In this document: positions 22,372 through 32,015 of the stretch, in pieces
Layout: each line of letters begins with the position of its first letter
Position numbering within the stretch: the first letter of the stretch is position 1
From: Caproiciproducens galactitolivorans
GTDB taxonomy: Bacteria; Bacillota; Clostridia; Oscillospirales; Acutalibacteraceae
DNA: 64,000 nt
NCBI RefSeq assembly: GCF_026672255.1
Contig: NZ_JAPOHA010000008.1
Span: 101,368 to 165,367, forward strand
Direction: 5' to 3'
Position numbers and translations under genes: made by a program
Notes under the pieces: generated by a model
Database searches by the model: none
Seen by the model: only the letters and a program-made list of their open reading frames with translations
What the model was told of the DNA's origin: nothing

Positions 22372-25044
22372 TTAGGTAACTGTTCCTACCGTACTCGGCG
22401 TAACGGAATCATTGATATAGAATCCAGCGGACGTGCCGGGTTTTCCAATCGCTTTTACCATAAAGTAGTAGTCAGTCCCGGATGCCTTCACGAACTGGGT
22501 TTGGAAAACGGAAGAATTACCGCTCAGAAAAACCGGTTTTCTGTCCGAAGTCAGCTTGAAGATGTATGTATTGCCCGTGCGAACGTTTAGTCTTGCGGGG
22601 GTGTCGCTTTTCACAATCGGGACAGTGTCCCCTACGGTTGCGACCAGCAATTTTACGCCGTTGACATAGATGCCAGTCTGTGCGCCGGATTTTCCGACCG
22701 GAATCAGTTTAAAGTAGTAATCATTGCCATCTGTTTTTACAAGCTGATAGTAAAACACACCGCTGGTACCCAGGACAAAATTTGGAATTGCGCCGTTTTG
22801 GCTCGTGATCCTAAACTGGTATGCGCCATTTACCTGGAAATCTTTTGTCGTATCGCTGACGAATGTAGTATCTGGTTTGTTTGGATTCCCGTTATCTGAT
22901 TTTCTGCTATTGCTACTTGAATGATGCGAGTGGGACCCGCCATTATCATTGGTTGAGGCGGCCGGCCACAAATCAAACGTATTGCTTCCGGCTTTCAGAT
23001 TTGCAAAAGGCCCTACTACCGTGTCCTTGCTGTCTCTGGCGTTGCCGAAGTAGTCGGTGTTAACGTCGGGAGCGTAGAAGTTATAGCCCAATTGCTGATA
23101 TAACTCTGTGTTGCCAAGATATGCGCCGGTGATTGCCGGAGCGTTTAAGGAAGAGCAGCTGCCGTCCACATTCAGCGTCAATTTGAAGGAATCCGGTGTG
23201 GCTGTAATTTGGTAGCTGTTTGTGCCGCCTTCTACCACTTTACTGTTTTTGTCTGCTTCATAACCGCGCGCCGAAGCATACTGATAGCCTATCTTCTGAG
23301 CTCCGCCGTAGTATACGTTATAGTCACATTCGTTGCCGTACATTATGGTGCCCTTACCTACTGTATCCGGCTTTGCCTCAACCCAAGCGATTGGGAGTTC
23401 GCCAACTTCGGGGTGCGACCAGCTGCCGCCGCTGTAATCCGGGTTCACATTCGGTGCTTTGGAAAGGACAACCTCTGTATTGATGCTGTTATATTGCTCT
23501 TTGGACACTTCGGTTGAATCGGAAGAACTGTACAGGCCGTTGTCGAAGAAAATATTGTTAAGCATTTTATTAAACCGATTGTAGGTTTCAAAGCGGCTGG
23601 TCGGGTCGTTAACGGTGCTGATTACATCCAAAGTGCCAGGTTCCATCACTCTCATCGCACGCTGATATCCATCCCAGCCTTCCGAACCTACAAACCCCCA
23701 CTTACCGATACCAGGCCAGCTTCGTCTGCTTGTATCGCTTGGAATATTCAGCCAGAGATTATTAACAAAGTAATTGTGGCTGGCTGACATAATGTGCAAG
23801 CCGACACCGACAAAGATGTTGTTGTCATACATCTGCCAACCATGATTCACTTCTGAATCAACGTAGGTAAAGCCGTGGCCGTTTCCTTTGCAATAAAATA
23901 GATTTTTGGAGACGCGGCAGCCATCGCATTCGCTGTCGAGCCAAATGGGAAAAACAGCCCAGTCCTGATCGCTGTAAAAGTAATTGTTATGAATATTAAT
24001 GCCGAAACCGCCGCTGACATCTTTGATATAAGCTTCAGAAAGCAGACCGGTGTTCAGCGCGTTATTGTTATAAAGAGTGTTTCCGTAAATTTCAGTGTAT
24101 GCGCCTCGGTAAGCCATCATGCCGTTGGTACCGTTGTCATGGACATTGCAGTAACGGATGATGTGATGACCGTACAGCTTCGGTTCACCGCCGTTTTGAA
24201 GCTCCAACATCCGGGAGCCGTTGCCGTAATCGATTGCAACACCACGGTTTTGGGTTACGTCACAGTTTTGAATGATCCAATTATGACCACCATTCGTAGC
24301 AATTGCTCCGTCCATCGGTTTTGCGGCAGTTTGCCAAAAAACAATTGTCTTGGGACCGCAGCCGTGCGTAATCGTTAGTCCATCAATGGTAATATATCCT
24401 TGGTTCCATTTGGCCGTAATGCACTGCTTTCTTACGTTGATTTCGGTGGAGTTGCTTTTATCAGCAGGATTCAGTTCATTGAAGTTGGCCGAAATCGTGG
24501 TATTGCTGTCCTTTATATCTGCATACCAGGAATTCGGTGTGGTATAAACGTCGGACTGTTTAAACACCTGTGACATGACAGTACCGTTGATGTAAACACA
24601 TCCGCAGGAAAAGTAATCAGAATAGCTGCTGCCTTTGGCCTGCCATTTTGTAGCAAACGGATTAAAATCGCCGAAATAGGCGCTGTCTTTTACCAGCTTA
24701 TAAGTGCTGCCGCTGTCTTTTGCCCAGCCGGTGACGACATTCGAACCTGTTATAACGGGTTTTTGACCGCTTGCCGCTTTTAAGGTGATTCGGGACGACT
24801 CCCCGTTTCCTTCCCTTGGAAATGTTACGGTTTCCCGGTAGGTACCCCCATACACAACAATGGTATCGCCCGGCTGTGCTGTCTGTGCGGCATCATTGAT
24901 TGTTGTATAGTCGCCGGTGCCGTCCTGCTTCACGGTGATTATTCTGGATGCTGCAAATGCTTGGTTGTCGAACAACCCGGTCATAGAAAAAACCAGAGTA
25001 AAAACCAGAAGCAAGCTCAGAAATTTTTTACCGACATAATACAT
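22372..25044 (-). CDS. Secreted right-handed parallel beta-helix protein with C-terminal wall-type repeats
   Basis: The 890-residue protein begins with a signal peptide (hydrophobic core LLLVFTLVFSM, cleavage near QAFA). It has an N-terminal pectate-lyase-like start (TVKQDGTGDYTTINDAAQ, then GDTIVVYGGTYRETV), followed by many short turns such as IIQNCDVTQN, HHIIRYCNVHDN and EIYGNTLYNNN, typical of a beta-helix polysaccharide-acting enzyme or binding protein. A Ser/His/Asn-rich linker (~residues 700-725) leads to two ~75-residue repeats with GNDYYFKL..VGKSG, shared with the surface protein at 6448-9291. It sits beside a sulfatase and importer and may act on a sulfated glycan, but that is inference; no catalytic residues were assigned. 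Confidence 0.75.
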   Translation of the reverse strand: MYYVGKKFLSLLLVFTLVFSMTGLFDNQAFAASRIITVKQDGTGDYTTINDAAQTAQPGDTIVVYGGTYRETVTFPREGNGESSRITLKAASGQKPVITGSNVVTGWAKDSGSTYKLVKDSAYFGDFNPFATKWQAKGSSYSDYFSCGCVYINGTVMSQVFKQSDVYTTPNSWYADIKDSNTTISANFNELNPADKSNSTEINVRKQCITAKWNQGYITIDGLTITHGCGPKTIVFWQTAAKPMDGAIATNGGHNWIIQNCDVTQNRGVAIDYGNGSRMLELQNGGEPKLYGHHIIRYCNVHDNGTNGMMAYRGAYTEIYGNTLYNNNALNTGLLSEAYIKDVSGGFGINIHNNYFYSDQDWAVFPIWLDSECDGCRVSKNLFYCKGNGHGFTYVDSEVNHGWQMYDNNIFVGVGLHIMSASHNYFVNNLWLNIPSDTSRRSWPGIGKWGFVGSEGWDGYQRAMRVMEPGTLDVISTVNDPTSRFETYNRFNKMLNNIFFDNGLYSSSDSTEVSKEQYNSINTEVVLSKAPNVNPDYSGGSWSHPEVGELPIAWVEAKPDTVGKGTIMYGNECDYNVYYGGAQKIGYQYASARGYEADKNSKVVEGGTNSYQITATPDSFKLTLNVDGSCSSLNAPAITGAYLGNTELYQQLGYNFYAPDVNTDYFGNARDSKDTVVGPFANLKAGSNTFDLWPAASTNDNGGSHSHHSSSNSRKSDNGNPNKPDTTFVSDTTKDFQVNGAYQFRITSQNGAIPNFVLGTSGVFYYQLVKTDGNDYYFKLIPVGKSGAQTGIYVNGVKLLVATVGDTVPIVKSDTPARLNVRTGNTYIFKLTSDRKPVFLSGNSSVFQTQFVKASGTDYYFMVKAIGKPGTSAGFYINDSVTPSTVGTVT

Positions 25045-25263
25045 TAATACTCATCCTCTCCATTGTTTTTTATCAATTACCATTCCGTAGTTAACTGCGA
25101 GAAACACAAATTCGCTTCCCCCCAATCAATTGGGTAAATGCATCATCAGGTTATAACAGTATGAGGCATAACATCCAACCGCCCATATTGCGTGAAAACC
25201 CTTGATACATACAGTTGCAAAAGATCACCTCCCAATCTAAAAATATAATCAGTTGGATGTTTG

Positions 25264-26052
25264 TCAAATAGTGAGGAAACGATAAATGTTATAGCCGCTG
25301 ATAAAAATGATAATGCCCATGAGAGCAAGAAACAGGTTGTTTACGGTTTTATTATTGATGCGTTTATTTAAGATGCGTCCCAAAACACCGCCTGCAATCC
25401 CACCGAATACCATTACGGTTAAACTCAGAGGGTCAAAGTCCGGAACAGTGTGGGTCATCAGTGTGAAAATGATGCTGAAAATCTGGGAAACCAGGATGAT
25501 ATACAGCGAATTTTGCGCCGCAGTTTTTGTATCCATGGAAAAAAAGAAAAAAAGGACAACGAGGTTGATTGGTCCGCCGCCAATCCCTAAAAAGCTTGAC
25601 ATCACACCCAAAAACAAACCGATCACAACGCATGCCGTTTTATTATTCAGCCGCATGGTGGGAATTCTGTCTTTGTAAATCGTGTAGATCAATGTTCCTA
25701 AAGTAATAATGGCAAGACAGATGGATTGAGCGGCTCCGACTGTTTCCGCGTTATGGGACAAAGCCTTCATACAGCCAAATAAGTATTTCCCCAATAAACC
25801 TCCGGAGGCTGCTCCCACGGCAAGAGGTGTTCCGATTGCGGCGTCAACTTTGCTGTCACGTGCAATAAAGGATCTTCCTACGGAGTAAAAAGACATGGAT
25901 AAAACCGTGCAACTAGACAAAAAACTGATGGTCGATACGCTTGCAATATGGAAACAGTCCAGTACGGGCTTGATAATGACGCCTCCGCCGATTCCGCAGA
26001 TGGCTCCCGCTACGGACGCAATGAAACTAACCATGAAATAAAGTGCTTCCAA
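25264..26052 (-). CDS. TauE/SafE family (TSUP) anion exporter
   Basis: A 262-residue protein with about eight membrane helices and the duplicated family signature: AGAICGIGGGVIIKPVLD near the N-terminus and SSFLGIGGGPINLVVLF around residue 160. TSUP proteins move sulfite, sulfoacetate, sulfate or related anions across the cytoplasmic membrane. Next to a cytoplasmic sulfatase and an importer, the likely job is export of the inorganic sulfate or sulfite released from imported sulfate esters. This is inferred from context. A terminator separates it from the sulfatase gene upstream, so it may have its own promoter. Confidence 0.85.
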   Translation of the reverse strand: MEALYFMVSFIASVAGAICGIGGGVIIKPVLDCFHIASVSTISFLSSCTVLSMSFYSVGRSFIARDSKVDAAIGTPLAVGAASGGLLGKYLFGCMKALSHNAETVGAAQSICLAIITLGTLIYTIYKDRIPTMRLNNKTACVVIGLFLGVMSSFLGIGGGPINLVVLFFFFSMDTKTAAQNSLYIILVSQIFSIIFTLMTHTVPDFDPLSLTVMVFGGIAGGVLGRILNKRINNKTVNNLFLALMGIIIFISGYNIYRFLTI

Positions 26053-26166
26053 TGATTCCCTCCGTTTATTAGTCGTGTGTATCTGATTTTGACTTTTCAG
26101 AAAGAAATCCCCGTATTATTCCGCTGTTTTCGCCTGAAAATGGCAAAAAAGCGTACAAAGGGAAGA

Positions 26167-26203
26167 GCCTTAAAATTCACACATTTTTTGTGAACTTTAA
26201 GGC
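26167..26203 (-). terminator. Terminator/hairpin downstream of the sulfatase gene
   Basis: GCCTTAAAaTTCACA and GTGAActTTAAGGC form an imperfect long stem (26167-26203) with a T-rich loop, just beyond the sulfatase stop at 26225. Confidence 0.65.
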
Positions 26204-26224
26204 CTGCCTTTCTTTTTTAAAAAA

Positions 26225-27697
26225 CTATTTTAAGTAATCCGTCAGCCCCATTCTTTCAAATTGCTCAGCAGGGCAATCGTTTTCTTTCATGAGCTGTATC
26301 ATATATGAAATCATCTGTTTTTCCACCGCAGGGTTTTCAATCGGATACTCCTGCTTGGGATCAGCGGAAAGGTCATAAAGTTTCGTACCCGTTCTGTGGT
26401 TCGCATTAATGTCTCCGCCTTCGTCTTCATGATACTTGATCTTCATCAGCGGGCAGTTCTTTGTAAAGGAGAACGGCTGTGCAATTTTCATGTTCTGCAT
26501 TTCTTCAACGGAGAAAAGAGAACGCATATGGGTGGGTATAAGGGTATAATTATACAGCGGAGAATTCCCTTCAATGGGGTCTCTCATATATACATATCGG
26601 CCATCCGTTACATTGATCTGGGCACCATGCAAACCGAACAAAGCGGCTTGACGGACGGGTCGGTCATTTTCAATTGTATCCTTCAATGGCTTACCCTGCA
26701 TATCTGCGGGGATGGGGAGATGAAAGAAATCCAAAATGGTTGCAGGCAAATCAATCCCCTGTACAAGGGAACTCCGGCGCACACCCCCTGCCATGGAACG
26801 CGGATCCCAGATAAACAGCGGAATATGGGCAATCTCATTGTAAAAAGGATGCACACATTTTGCCCAGCAGTCGTGTTCGCTCAAAAGGAATCCATGATCG
26901 GTATTTACAATCAGCATGGTGTCGTCCCACATATGATTCGCATCCATGTAGTCCAGCAACTTACCCAAATAATGATCGCACATACTCAATAACGCTGCGT
27001 ATTCGTAACGGCAGTGCTGTACGGCTTCGGGCGATTCCGTAACCTTATCGTAAGGCGGCCAGTCAAACTGCGGGCCATCGTATTTGTGTGGGTAAAGCTC
27101 CTTATATCTCTGCATTGTGTAAAATGGTTCATGCGGGTCAAACAGTTCCAGGTGCAGAAACCAATTATCTTCGTTTCGGTTCTTTTCGAGAAATTCAAGT
27201 CCCAAATCAAAACACAATTTTTGAGGCTGTTTGTTTTCTTCATTTATGTAGCTGCGGTTTACAACGTCCTGACGCCACGCGCGACCCAGATGAGACGGAA
27301 TTTCGGGATCTTTCACACAGCCTTTCCAGCGGTCGCCTTCCTGTCCGCGGACGAACTCCCAGGAATTGTAGCGGTTGTGGTAAGTACAGCCGCCGTCTTC
27401 CCAATAATGCTGATGGTCGCTGATCAGGTGGGTATAAATCCCGTTTTTTCTCAAAATTTCGGGCATGGAGTCGTCAAAAGGTTCCAACGGCCCCCAACTT
27501 CTGTGTAAAAAGTTCAGCCGTCCGGTATGCAATTCTCTTCTTGCCGGAATGCACGGCAAAGAACCGGCATAACAGTTATCAAATGTTACGGCGCGGTTTG
27601 CTAAACGTTGAAAATTAGGAGTGTAGGTCCAATCACAGCCGTAAGGAGCCAGCATATGCCGGTTCAGTGAATCAAATAATAACATAATTGCTCTCAT
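26225..27697 (-). CDS. Cys-type sulfatase (alkaline phosphatase superfamily), cytoplasmic
   Basis: A 490-residue sulfatase/phosphonate-monoester-hydrolase type enzyme. The formylglycine motif is C49-I-P-A-R followed by RELHTGR; oxidised Cys49 would be the catalytic nucleophile. Metal-site segments are FDSLNRHMLAPYG (N-terminus), LELFDPHEPF (~residue 187) and NTDHGFLLSEHDCW (~residue 268), with a downstream Lys/His (WAKCVHPFYNE). There is no signal peptide, so the substrate must be imported. The ABC importer genes lie directly upstream (19-bp gap) and the divergent anSME gene encodes the expected maturase. A sulfate ester is the likely substrate; a phosphonate ester cannot be excluded. Confidence 0.9.
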   Translation of the reverse strand: MRAIMLLFDSLNRHMLAPYGCDWTYTPNFQRLANRAVTFDNCYAGSLPCIPARRELHTGRLNFLHRSWGPLEPFDDSMPEILRKNGIYTHLISDHQHYWEDGGCTYHNRYNSWEFVRGQEGDRWKGCVKDPEIPSHLGRAWRQDVVNRSYINEENKQPQKLCFDLGLEFLEKNRNEDNWFLHLELFDPHEPFYTMQRYKELYPHKYDGPQFDWPPYDKVTESPEAVQHCRYEYAALLSMCDHYLGKLLDYMDANHMWDDTMLIVNTDHGFLLSEHDCWAKCVHPFYNEIAHIPLFIWDPRSMAGGVRRSSLVQGIDLPATILDFFHLPIPADMQGKPLKDTIENDRPVRQAALFGLHGAQINVTDGRYVYMRDPIEGNSPLYNYTLIPTHMRSLFSVEEMQNMKIAQPFSFTKNCPLMKIKYHEDEGGDINANHRTGTKLYDLSADPKQEYPIENPAVEKQMISYMIQLMKENDCPAEQFERMGLTDYLK

Positions 27698-27716
27698 ATA
27701 GTTCTCCTTTAGGCTT

Positions 27717-28460
27717 TTACCACCATTTAATTAAATCTGTAACCTGATTTCTCAAATCAATAAAATCCGGGGATGTAATATCCCTTGGACGCGGCAGAGG
27801 ATTATCGAGGACTTTTTTCACTTTCGTGGGTTTATTGGTTAAAATCATAATTTTTTGGCCAAGGTAGACTGCTTCCTCGATATTATGCGTAATGAAAAAT
27901 ACCGTTGTCTTTGTTTTCTGCCAGAGCTTTACCAGTTCATCTTCGAGTTTGAAACGCAGCTCGATGTCCAACTGGCCGTATGGTTCGTCCATCAGCAGAA
28001 GCTCCGGTTTTGTGGCAAATGCGCGCGCGATCGCCACACGCTGGAGCATACTGGAGGAAAGCTGGGAAGGATAATATTTTCGAAACGGTGTAAGACCGAC
28101 AATATCCAGAAACTCTTCCACCCTTTCCTTTTTCTCTTTTTCGGGAACCTTTTTGATGTCCAGGCCAAAGCTTACATTTTGTTCTACGTTCAGCCAGGGC
28201 ATGGTCGAATTTTCCTGAAAAATATAAGCAAGATTTTGCTTTTTAAGATTAACCGGTTCGTTATTAACAAGAATTTCACCGGAAGTGATATCATAAAGTT
28301 TCGTCAGACTGTTAAGAAAGGTAGTTTTACCGCAGCCTGTCGGACCTACCACGCACAGCAGCTCGCCTTCCGGAATATCGAAAGAAATATCATCAAGTAC
28401 CAACAAGTCCCCGAATTTTTTTGTCAGGTGGTTTACCCGTACCTTAGGATTGCTCTCCAT
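27717..28460 (-). CDS. NitT/TauT-type ABC transporter ATPase A, degenerate signature motif
   Basis: A ~247-residue importer ATPase of the SsuB/TauB/NrtD class: Walker A GPTGCGKTT (~residues 38-46), Q-loop FQENSTMPW, Walker B LLLMDEPYGQLD and H-loop FITHN. The signature that should read LSGGM-x-QR is LSSSMLQR, so one of the two composite ATP sites would be defective if it pairs with the second ATPase encoded next door. ATG 28460 is favoured because AAAGGAGG lies 8 nt upstream; ATG 28466 is too close. It follows the partner ATPase gene by 14 bp and precedes the sulfatase gene. Confidence 0.9.
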   Translation of the reverse strand: MESNPKVRVNHLTKKFGDLLVLDDISFDIPEGELLCVVGPTGCGKTTFLNSLTKLYDITSGEILVNNEPVNLKKQNLAYIFQENSTMPWLNVEQNVSFGLDIKKVPEKEKKERVEEFLDIVGLTPFRKYYPSQLSSSMLQRVAIARAFATKPELLLMDEPYGQLDIELRFKLEDELVKLWQKTKTTVFFITHNIEEAVYLGQKIMILTNKPTKVKKVLDNPLPRPRDITSPDFIDLRNQVTDLIKWW

Positions 28461-28474
28461 CTTCATTGCCTCCT

Positions 28475-29218
28475 TTATAACGTTTTGTCCACCGCATCGG
28501 TGATTTCCATGCGAAGCCGGAGAAATTCGGGGTCAACGTAATTCCTGGGTCTTGGAAGATTGATCTTGTATTCCGCTTTTACCTGTGTGGGGCGGTTTGC
28601 CAGAACAACAATGCGGTCGGCCAGATAAACCGCTTCTTCAATATTATTCGTTACAAATACGACGGTCCGTTTTTCCTGTTCCCAGATGCGTTCCAGTTCC
28701 TTTTGCATCAGGTAACGGGTTTGCGCATCCAGAGCGCCGAAAGGTTCGTCCATCAGCATAACGATCGGATTATTGGCATAGGCGCGGGCAATGCCGGCCC
28801 GCTGTTTCATGCCGCCGGAAAGCTGGACCGGAAAGGATTTTTCAAACCCCTGCAGCCCGACCATATCAATGTAATGCTGCGCCGTTGCCCGGCGTTTTTC
28901 TTTTGGGATACCGCGCACTTTGGGGCCGTACTCCACATTCCCCATTACGGTAAGCCATGGGAACAGCGAAATTGTCTGGTAAACCACGCCGCGCTCCGGC
29001 CCGGGTTCATGCACTTCCTTGCCGTTTACGGTGACGATTCCTTCGCTTGGTGTTTCCAGACCGGCGATCATATTTAGGATGGTGGTTTTTCCACATTGGC
29101 CGGGTCCGAAAAGAACCAGAAATTCATTTTCTTTTACTTTTAAATCAATATTTTTAACGACCTCAAAAGCACCGTTTTCCGACTGAAAGGTCTTTTTTAA
29201 GCCTTTGCATTCAATCAT
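28475..29218 (-). CDS. NitT/TauT-type ABC transporter ATPase B, canonical
   Basis: A ~247-residue ATPase with Walker A GPGQCGKTT, Q-loop VYQTISLFPW, canonical signature LSGGMKQR, Walker B IVMLMDEPFGALD and the H-loop region FVTNN, where the switch His is replaced by Asn. The start MIECKGLKKTF at 29218 lies just after the upstream permease stop; ATG 29248 is an in-frame alternative. Its H-loop change and the partner's signature change suggest that the two proteins form an asymmetric heterodimer with one consensus and one degenerate site. The membrane partners are the two permeases encoded upstream. Confidence 0.9.
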   Translation of the reverse strand: MIECKGLKKTFQSENGAFEVVKNIDLKVKENEFLVLFGPGQCGKTTILNMIAGLETPSEGIVTVNGKEVHEPGPERGVVYQTISLFPWLTVMGNVEYGPKVRGIPKEKRRATAQHYIDMVGLQGFEKSFPVQLSGGMKQRAGIARAYANNPIVMLMDEPFGALDAQTRYLMQKELERIWEQEKRTVVFVTNNIEEAVYLADRIVVLANRPTQVKAEYKINLPRPRNYVDPEFLRLRMEITDAVDKTL

Positions 29219-29223
29219 ATAAT

Positions 29224-30006
29224 TTATTCGCTCTTGTTCCATTTGCATAACCTTGTTTCAACTCCCCGCATTATAGTCGCAAGAATAAAGCCTACAATAC
29301 CAATTGCCAAAATTCCAACCAGAGTCTGATTCATATCGTTCGTATCCTGCGCGCTGACGATTACCCAGCCGACACCTTCTGTGGAACGCACCATTTCAGC
29401 CGCCACAACCGTAGCCCAACTTGTCGAAATGGCAACCTGAAGTCCTGCAAAAATAAACGGCATGGATGCCGGAAGCACTACGGTGAGCAAGGTCTGGGTC
29501 CGGTTTGCCCCAAGCATTCTGGACGCACCCATTAGCACAGGGTCGACGGATTTCGCGCCTTCATACGCGTTAAGCGTAATGTTACTGAATGCGGAAAGAA
29601 AAATCAAAAAATACTTTGTCATTTCCCCTAACCCGAACCACACGATGGACAGAGGAATCCATGCGATCGGCGGAATCGGGCGAATAATATCATAAAGCGG
29701 CTTAAAAATTGCTTCTATTTTTGGATTCCATCCCATCAGGACGCCAAGACCGATTCCGACAACGGCCGCCACCAAATAGGCAATCATAACGCGGGACAGG
29801 CTCCAGCCGACGTGCTGCTGGATTGTACAGGTTCCGATCGGCACGGAAAATGCTTGAATAAAGCTGGTAATTACCGTAATTGGCCCGGGCATCAGCTGAC
29901 CAAGTGTAGTGGAGACAACGGCCCATTGCCAGAGTGCCAAAAACGCCCCGATTGAAAAAAGGCCGGCAAGAACTCTTTGGATTTTTTCTTTCTGTGATTT
30001 GATCAT
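29224..30006 (-). CDS. ABC transporter permease (NitT/TauT type) 2
   Basis: A 260-residue inner-membrane permease of the SsuC/TauC class with about six helices and the cytoplasmic EAA loop (GASRMLGANRTQTLLTVVLP) that contacts the ATPase. Its start overlaps the stop of the other permease (ATGA), and its stop nearly touches the start of ATPase B, so the four genes form one tightly coupled unit. The substrate is inferred to be an organic sulfate or sulfonate from the adjacent sulfatase. Confidence 0.92.
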   Translation of the reverse strand: MIKSQKEKIQRVLAGLFSIGAFLALWQWAVVSTTLGQLMPGPITVITSFIQAFSVPIGTCTIQQHVGWSLSRVMIAYLVAAVVGIGLGVLMGWNPKIEAIFKPLYDIIRPIPPIAWIPLSIVWFGLGEMTKYFLIFLSAFSNITLNAYEGAKSVDPVLMGASRMLGANRTQTLLTVVLPASMPFIFAGLQVAISTSWATVVAAEMVRSTEGVGWVIVSAQDTNDMNQTLVGILAIGIVGFILATIMRGVETRLCKWNKSE

Positions 30007-30791
30007 TTGCTACTAGACCTCCCTTTTACAACCAGATGCTCCAGTAAAGACAGCAGGTAAGTGAGCAAAGCTCCTAAGGCGCCGATTGCAATCATGCCGA
30101 CAATAATGACGTCTGTACGGTAAAGACCGCGGCATTGCTGTATCATAAACCCTAAACCGCTGTCGGAGGCAATCATTTCAGCTGCAACCAGAGCCATCCA
30201 GGAAGCTCCCAAAGCAACACGGGCTCCGGTCATAATCATGGGTAGCGATGTCGGGATCGCAATGTGAAGCAACAGTTGAAGGTTGGAAGCTCCAAATGTT
30301 TGTCCGACCCAAAGGTGTACCTGCTTTGTTTGGCGTATTCCGGAATAAGAGTTTACTACGCAGGCAACAAAAGCCGACAGAAAAATTACCATTGCTTTTG
30401 ACAGCATACCGATTCCGAACAAGGTGATCATTACGGTAATCCATGCCAAACCGGGAACGGGGCGCAGCAAGTCAAATAACGGACGGACAAACATGTCTAC
30501 TTTTTTATACCATGCCATCAAAATTCCTAGGGGAATTCTAATGATAAGACCCAAAAAATAGCCGGAAAGCGCAACCTGTAAGCTTGACCCGATATTTTCC
30601 AGAAGCGTGGAACCATCTGGTGCGGGGTCATATAACTTTACAAAAAAGGTTTGTACCACTTTTACAGGGCTCGGCATCGCCACTGTAGAAACCAAATGAA
30701 GCCCGTCGGTTACCAGCCACCAGATTGCGATGACGGATCCTACTGAAAGCACCGAAAGCCAGGCATAATTTGATTTTTTTACACGTTTCAA
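30003..30791 (-). CDS. ABC transporter permease (NitT/TauT type) 1
   Basis: A 262-residue permease with about six membrane helices and the EAA-type loop (WVGQTFGASNLQLLLHIAIP). It is clearly related to, but different from, the permease encoded after it, which fits a heterodimeric channel. It is the first gene after the binding-protein gene, with an 11-bp inverted repeat in the gap between them. Usual NitT/TauT systems carry one permease gene and one ATPase gene; here both are doubled. Confidence 0.92.
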   Translation of the reverse strand: MKRVKKSNYAWLSVLSVGSVIAIWWLVTDGLHLVSTVAMPSPVKVVQTFFVKLYDPAPDGSTLLENIGSSLQVALSGYFLGLIIRIPLGILMAWYKKVDMFVRPLFDLLRPVPGLAWITVMITLFGIGMLSKAMVIFLSAFVACVVNSYSGIRQTKQVHLWVGQTFGASNLQLLLHIAIPTSLPMIMTGARVALGASWMALVAAEMIASDSGLGFMIQQCRGLYRTDVIIVGMIAIGALGALLTYLLSLLEHLVVKGRSSSK

Positions 30792-30826
30792 TATGTATTC
30801 CTCCTACTTGTCAGAATCCTTTTTTA

Positions 30827-30867
30827 ACGTACCCGTTCCAAAGCTTTCCCTTAAGAAACGGGTACGT
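30827..30867 (-). other. Intercistronic hairpin between binding-protein and permease genes
   Basis: ACGTACCCGTT and AACGGGTACGT are exact complements with an ~19-nt loop. On the minus-strand mRNA this lies 11 nt after the binding-protein stop. Such stems commonly stabilise or partly terminate the upstream message, giving more binding protein than permease. Confidence 0.7.
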
Positions 30868-30878
30868 CAGGAAATGCG

Positions 30879-31961
30879 TTATTGAACGGTTTTTACGTCC
30901 GTGCCAAGCGCTTCGTTAATCAGAGATGGATCGATGGCTTTTGCTACATTCGGGAAATTATCGTCGGTAATTTTACCCTGATCCTTATAAATCTTCGCGA
31001 TATCCTGCATCCCTTTTCCGTAAGTATATCCAGACGTGTTTGCCATATAATCCTTGTTTACGTATTTACGGGCTTCAATCTCTTTGTTAAGAATGCTCTC
31101 GGTGTACTTTTTGCCGTTTTCGGTAAACCATTTCATGGAATAATCATAGCGCGTCTTTTTGTCCTGAAGTTCGTCACAAGCCTTGTAGGTTGCTTTCAGG
31201 AATTTTACAACTGCGTCATGGTTGCTGTTTATAAATTTGCTGCTTGCAAAGATACCGTCGTAAAGGGGAATGCCCGTCGCGTCTTCGAAGGTTGCGGCGC
31301 ATACGTATCCCTTTTCTTCCGCCTGGAAGGAATAGGGCGGATTCGCGGCTAAGGCATCGCCCTGTCCGGACTGGAACGCCTGCCATGCCGGACCGTAATC
31401 CATTTGCGTCATTTTAATGTCGGAACTTTTTAATCCGAATCTTTGCGCATAACCAGTTGCATTAAATTCTGCTGTGGTGCCTACCGGGCCAAGCACTTTC
31501 ATTCCTTTGATCAGGTCGGCGCTTCCGTACATATTCGGGTATTCTTTCAGTTCGCCTTTTTTCGTTAACAGCTTGCTGTCTTTGCGCACATAAATGCCAA
31601 GGCCTCCGGTGGAATTGATTTCACCGATCCATTTTGTATCCGGCAAAGCCAGGGAAAATACGGAAGCAAGTCCGCTGGCGGCAATATCGATTTGCCCGGC
31701 GGAAAAAGCTTCATTAATCGGATTGCCGGTGGCAAACATTACGAGGTCGACATCCAATCCTTCATCTTTGTAATAGCCCTTGTCATAGGCATATTTCACC
31801 GGTACGCCGACAGTAAGGGCCATGGTGCCCACCCTTATTTTTGTGGATTCGTTTGCGGTTTGGGAAGCGGCGGATTGCCCGTTGGCAGAAGATGAAGCGC
31901 AGCCGGTAAACATACTGGCGGCCAGTATCATTGCTAACACGGCACTAATGATTTTTTTCAT
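30879..31961 (-). CDS. ABC transporter substrate-binding lipoprotein (NitT/TauT type)
   Basis: A 360-residue extracellular binding protein. It starts MKKIISAVLAMILAASMFTGC; the Cys after the hydrophobic core is the lipid-attachment site, followed by a Ser/Ala-rich tether. The mature part has the SsuA/TauA/THI5-like pattern (RVGTMALTVGVPVKYAYDKGYY, then EGLDVDLVMFATGNPINEAF, then GQIDIAASGLASVF). The ATG at 31961 is chosen because AAAGGAG precedes it and because the longer upstream frame would begin inside the promoter. It heads the transporter/sulfatase operon under a consensus promoter. Confidence 0.92.
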   Translation of the reverse strand: MKKIISAVLAMILAASMFTGCASSSANGQSAASQTANESTKIRVGTMALTVGVPVKYAYDKGYYKDEGLDVDLVMFATGNPINEAFSAGQIDIAASGLASVFSLALPDTKWIGEINSTGGLGIYVRKDSKLLTKKGELKEYPNMYGSADLIKGMKVLGPVGTTAEFNATGYAQRFGLKSSDIKMTQMDYGPAWQAFQSGQGDALAANPPYSFQAEEKGYVCAATFEDATGIPLYDGIFASSKFINSNHDAVVKFLKATYKACDELQDKKTRYDYSMKWFTENGKKYTESILNKEIEARKYVNKDYMANTSGYTYGKGMQDIAKIYKDQGKITDDNFPNVAKAIDPSLINEALGTDVKTVQ

Positions 31962-32015
31962 TTTTTTTACAACTCCTTTATTTTTTGCGTGTCCGATAAC
32001 GCATTTATTGATGCC

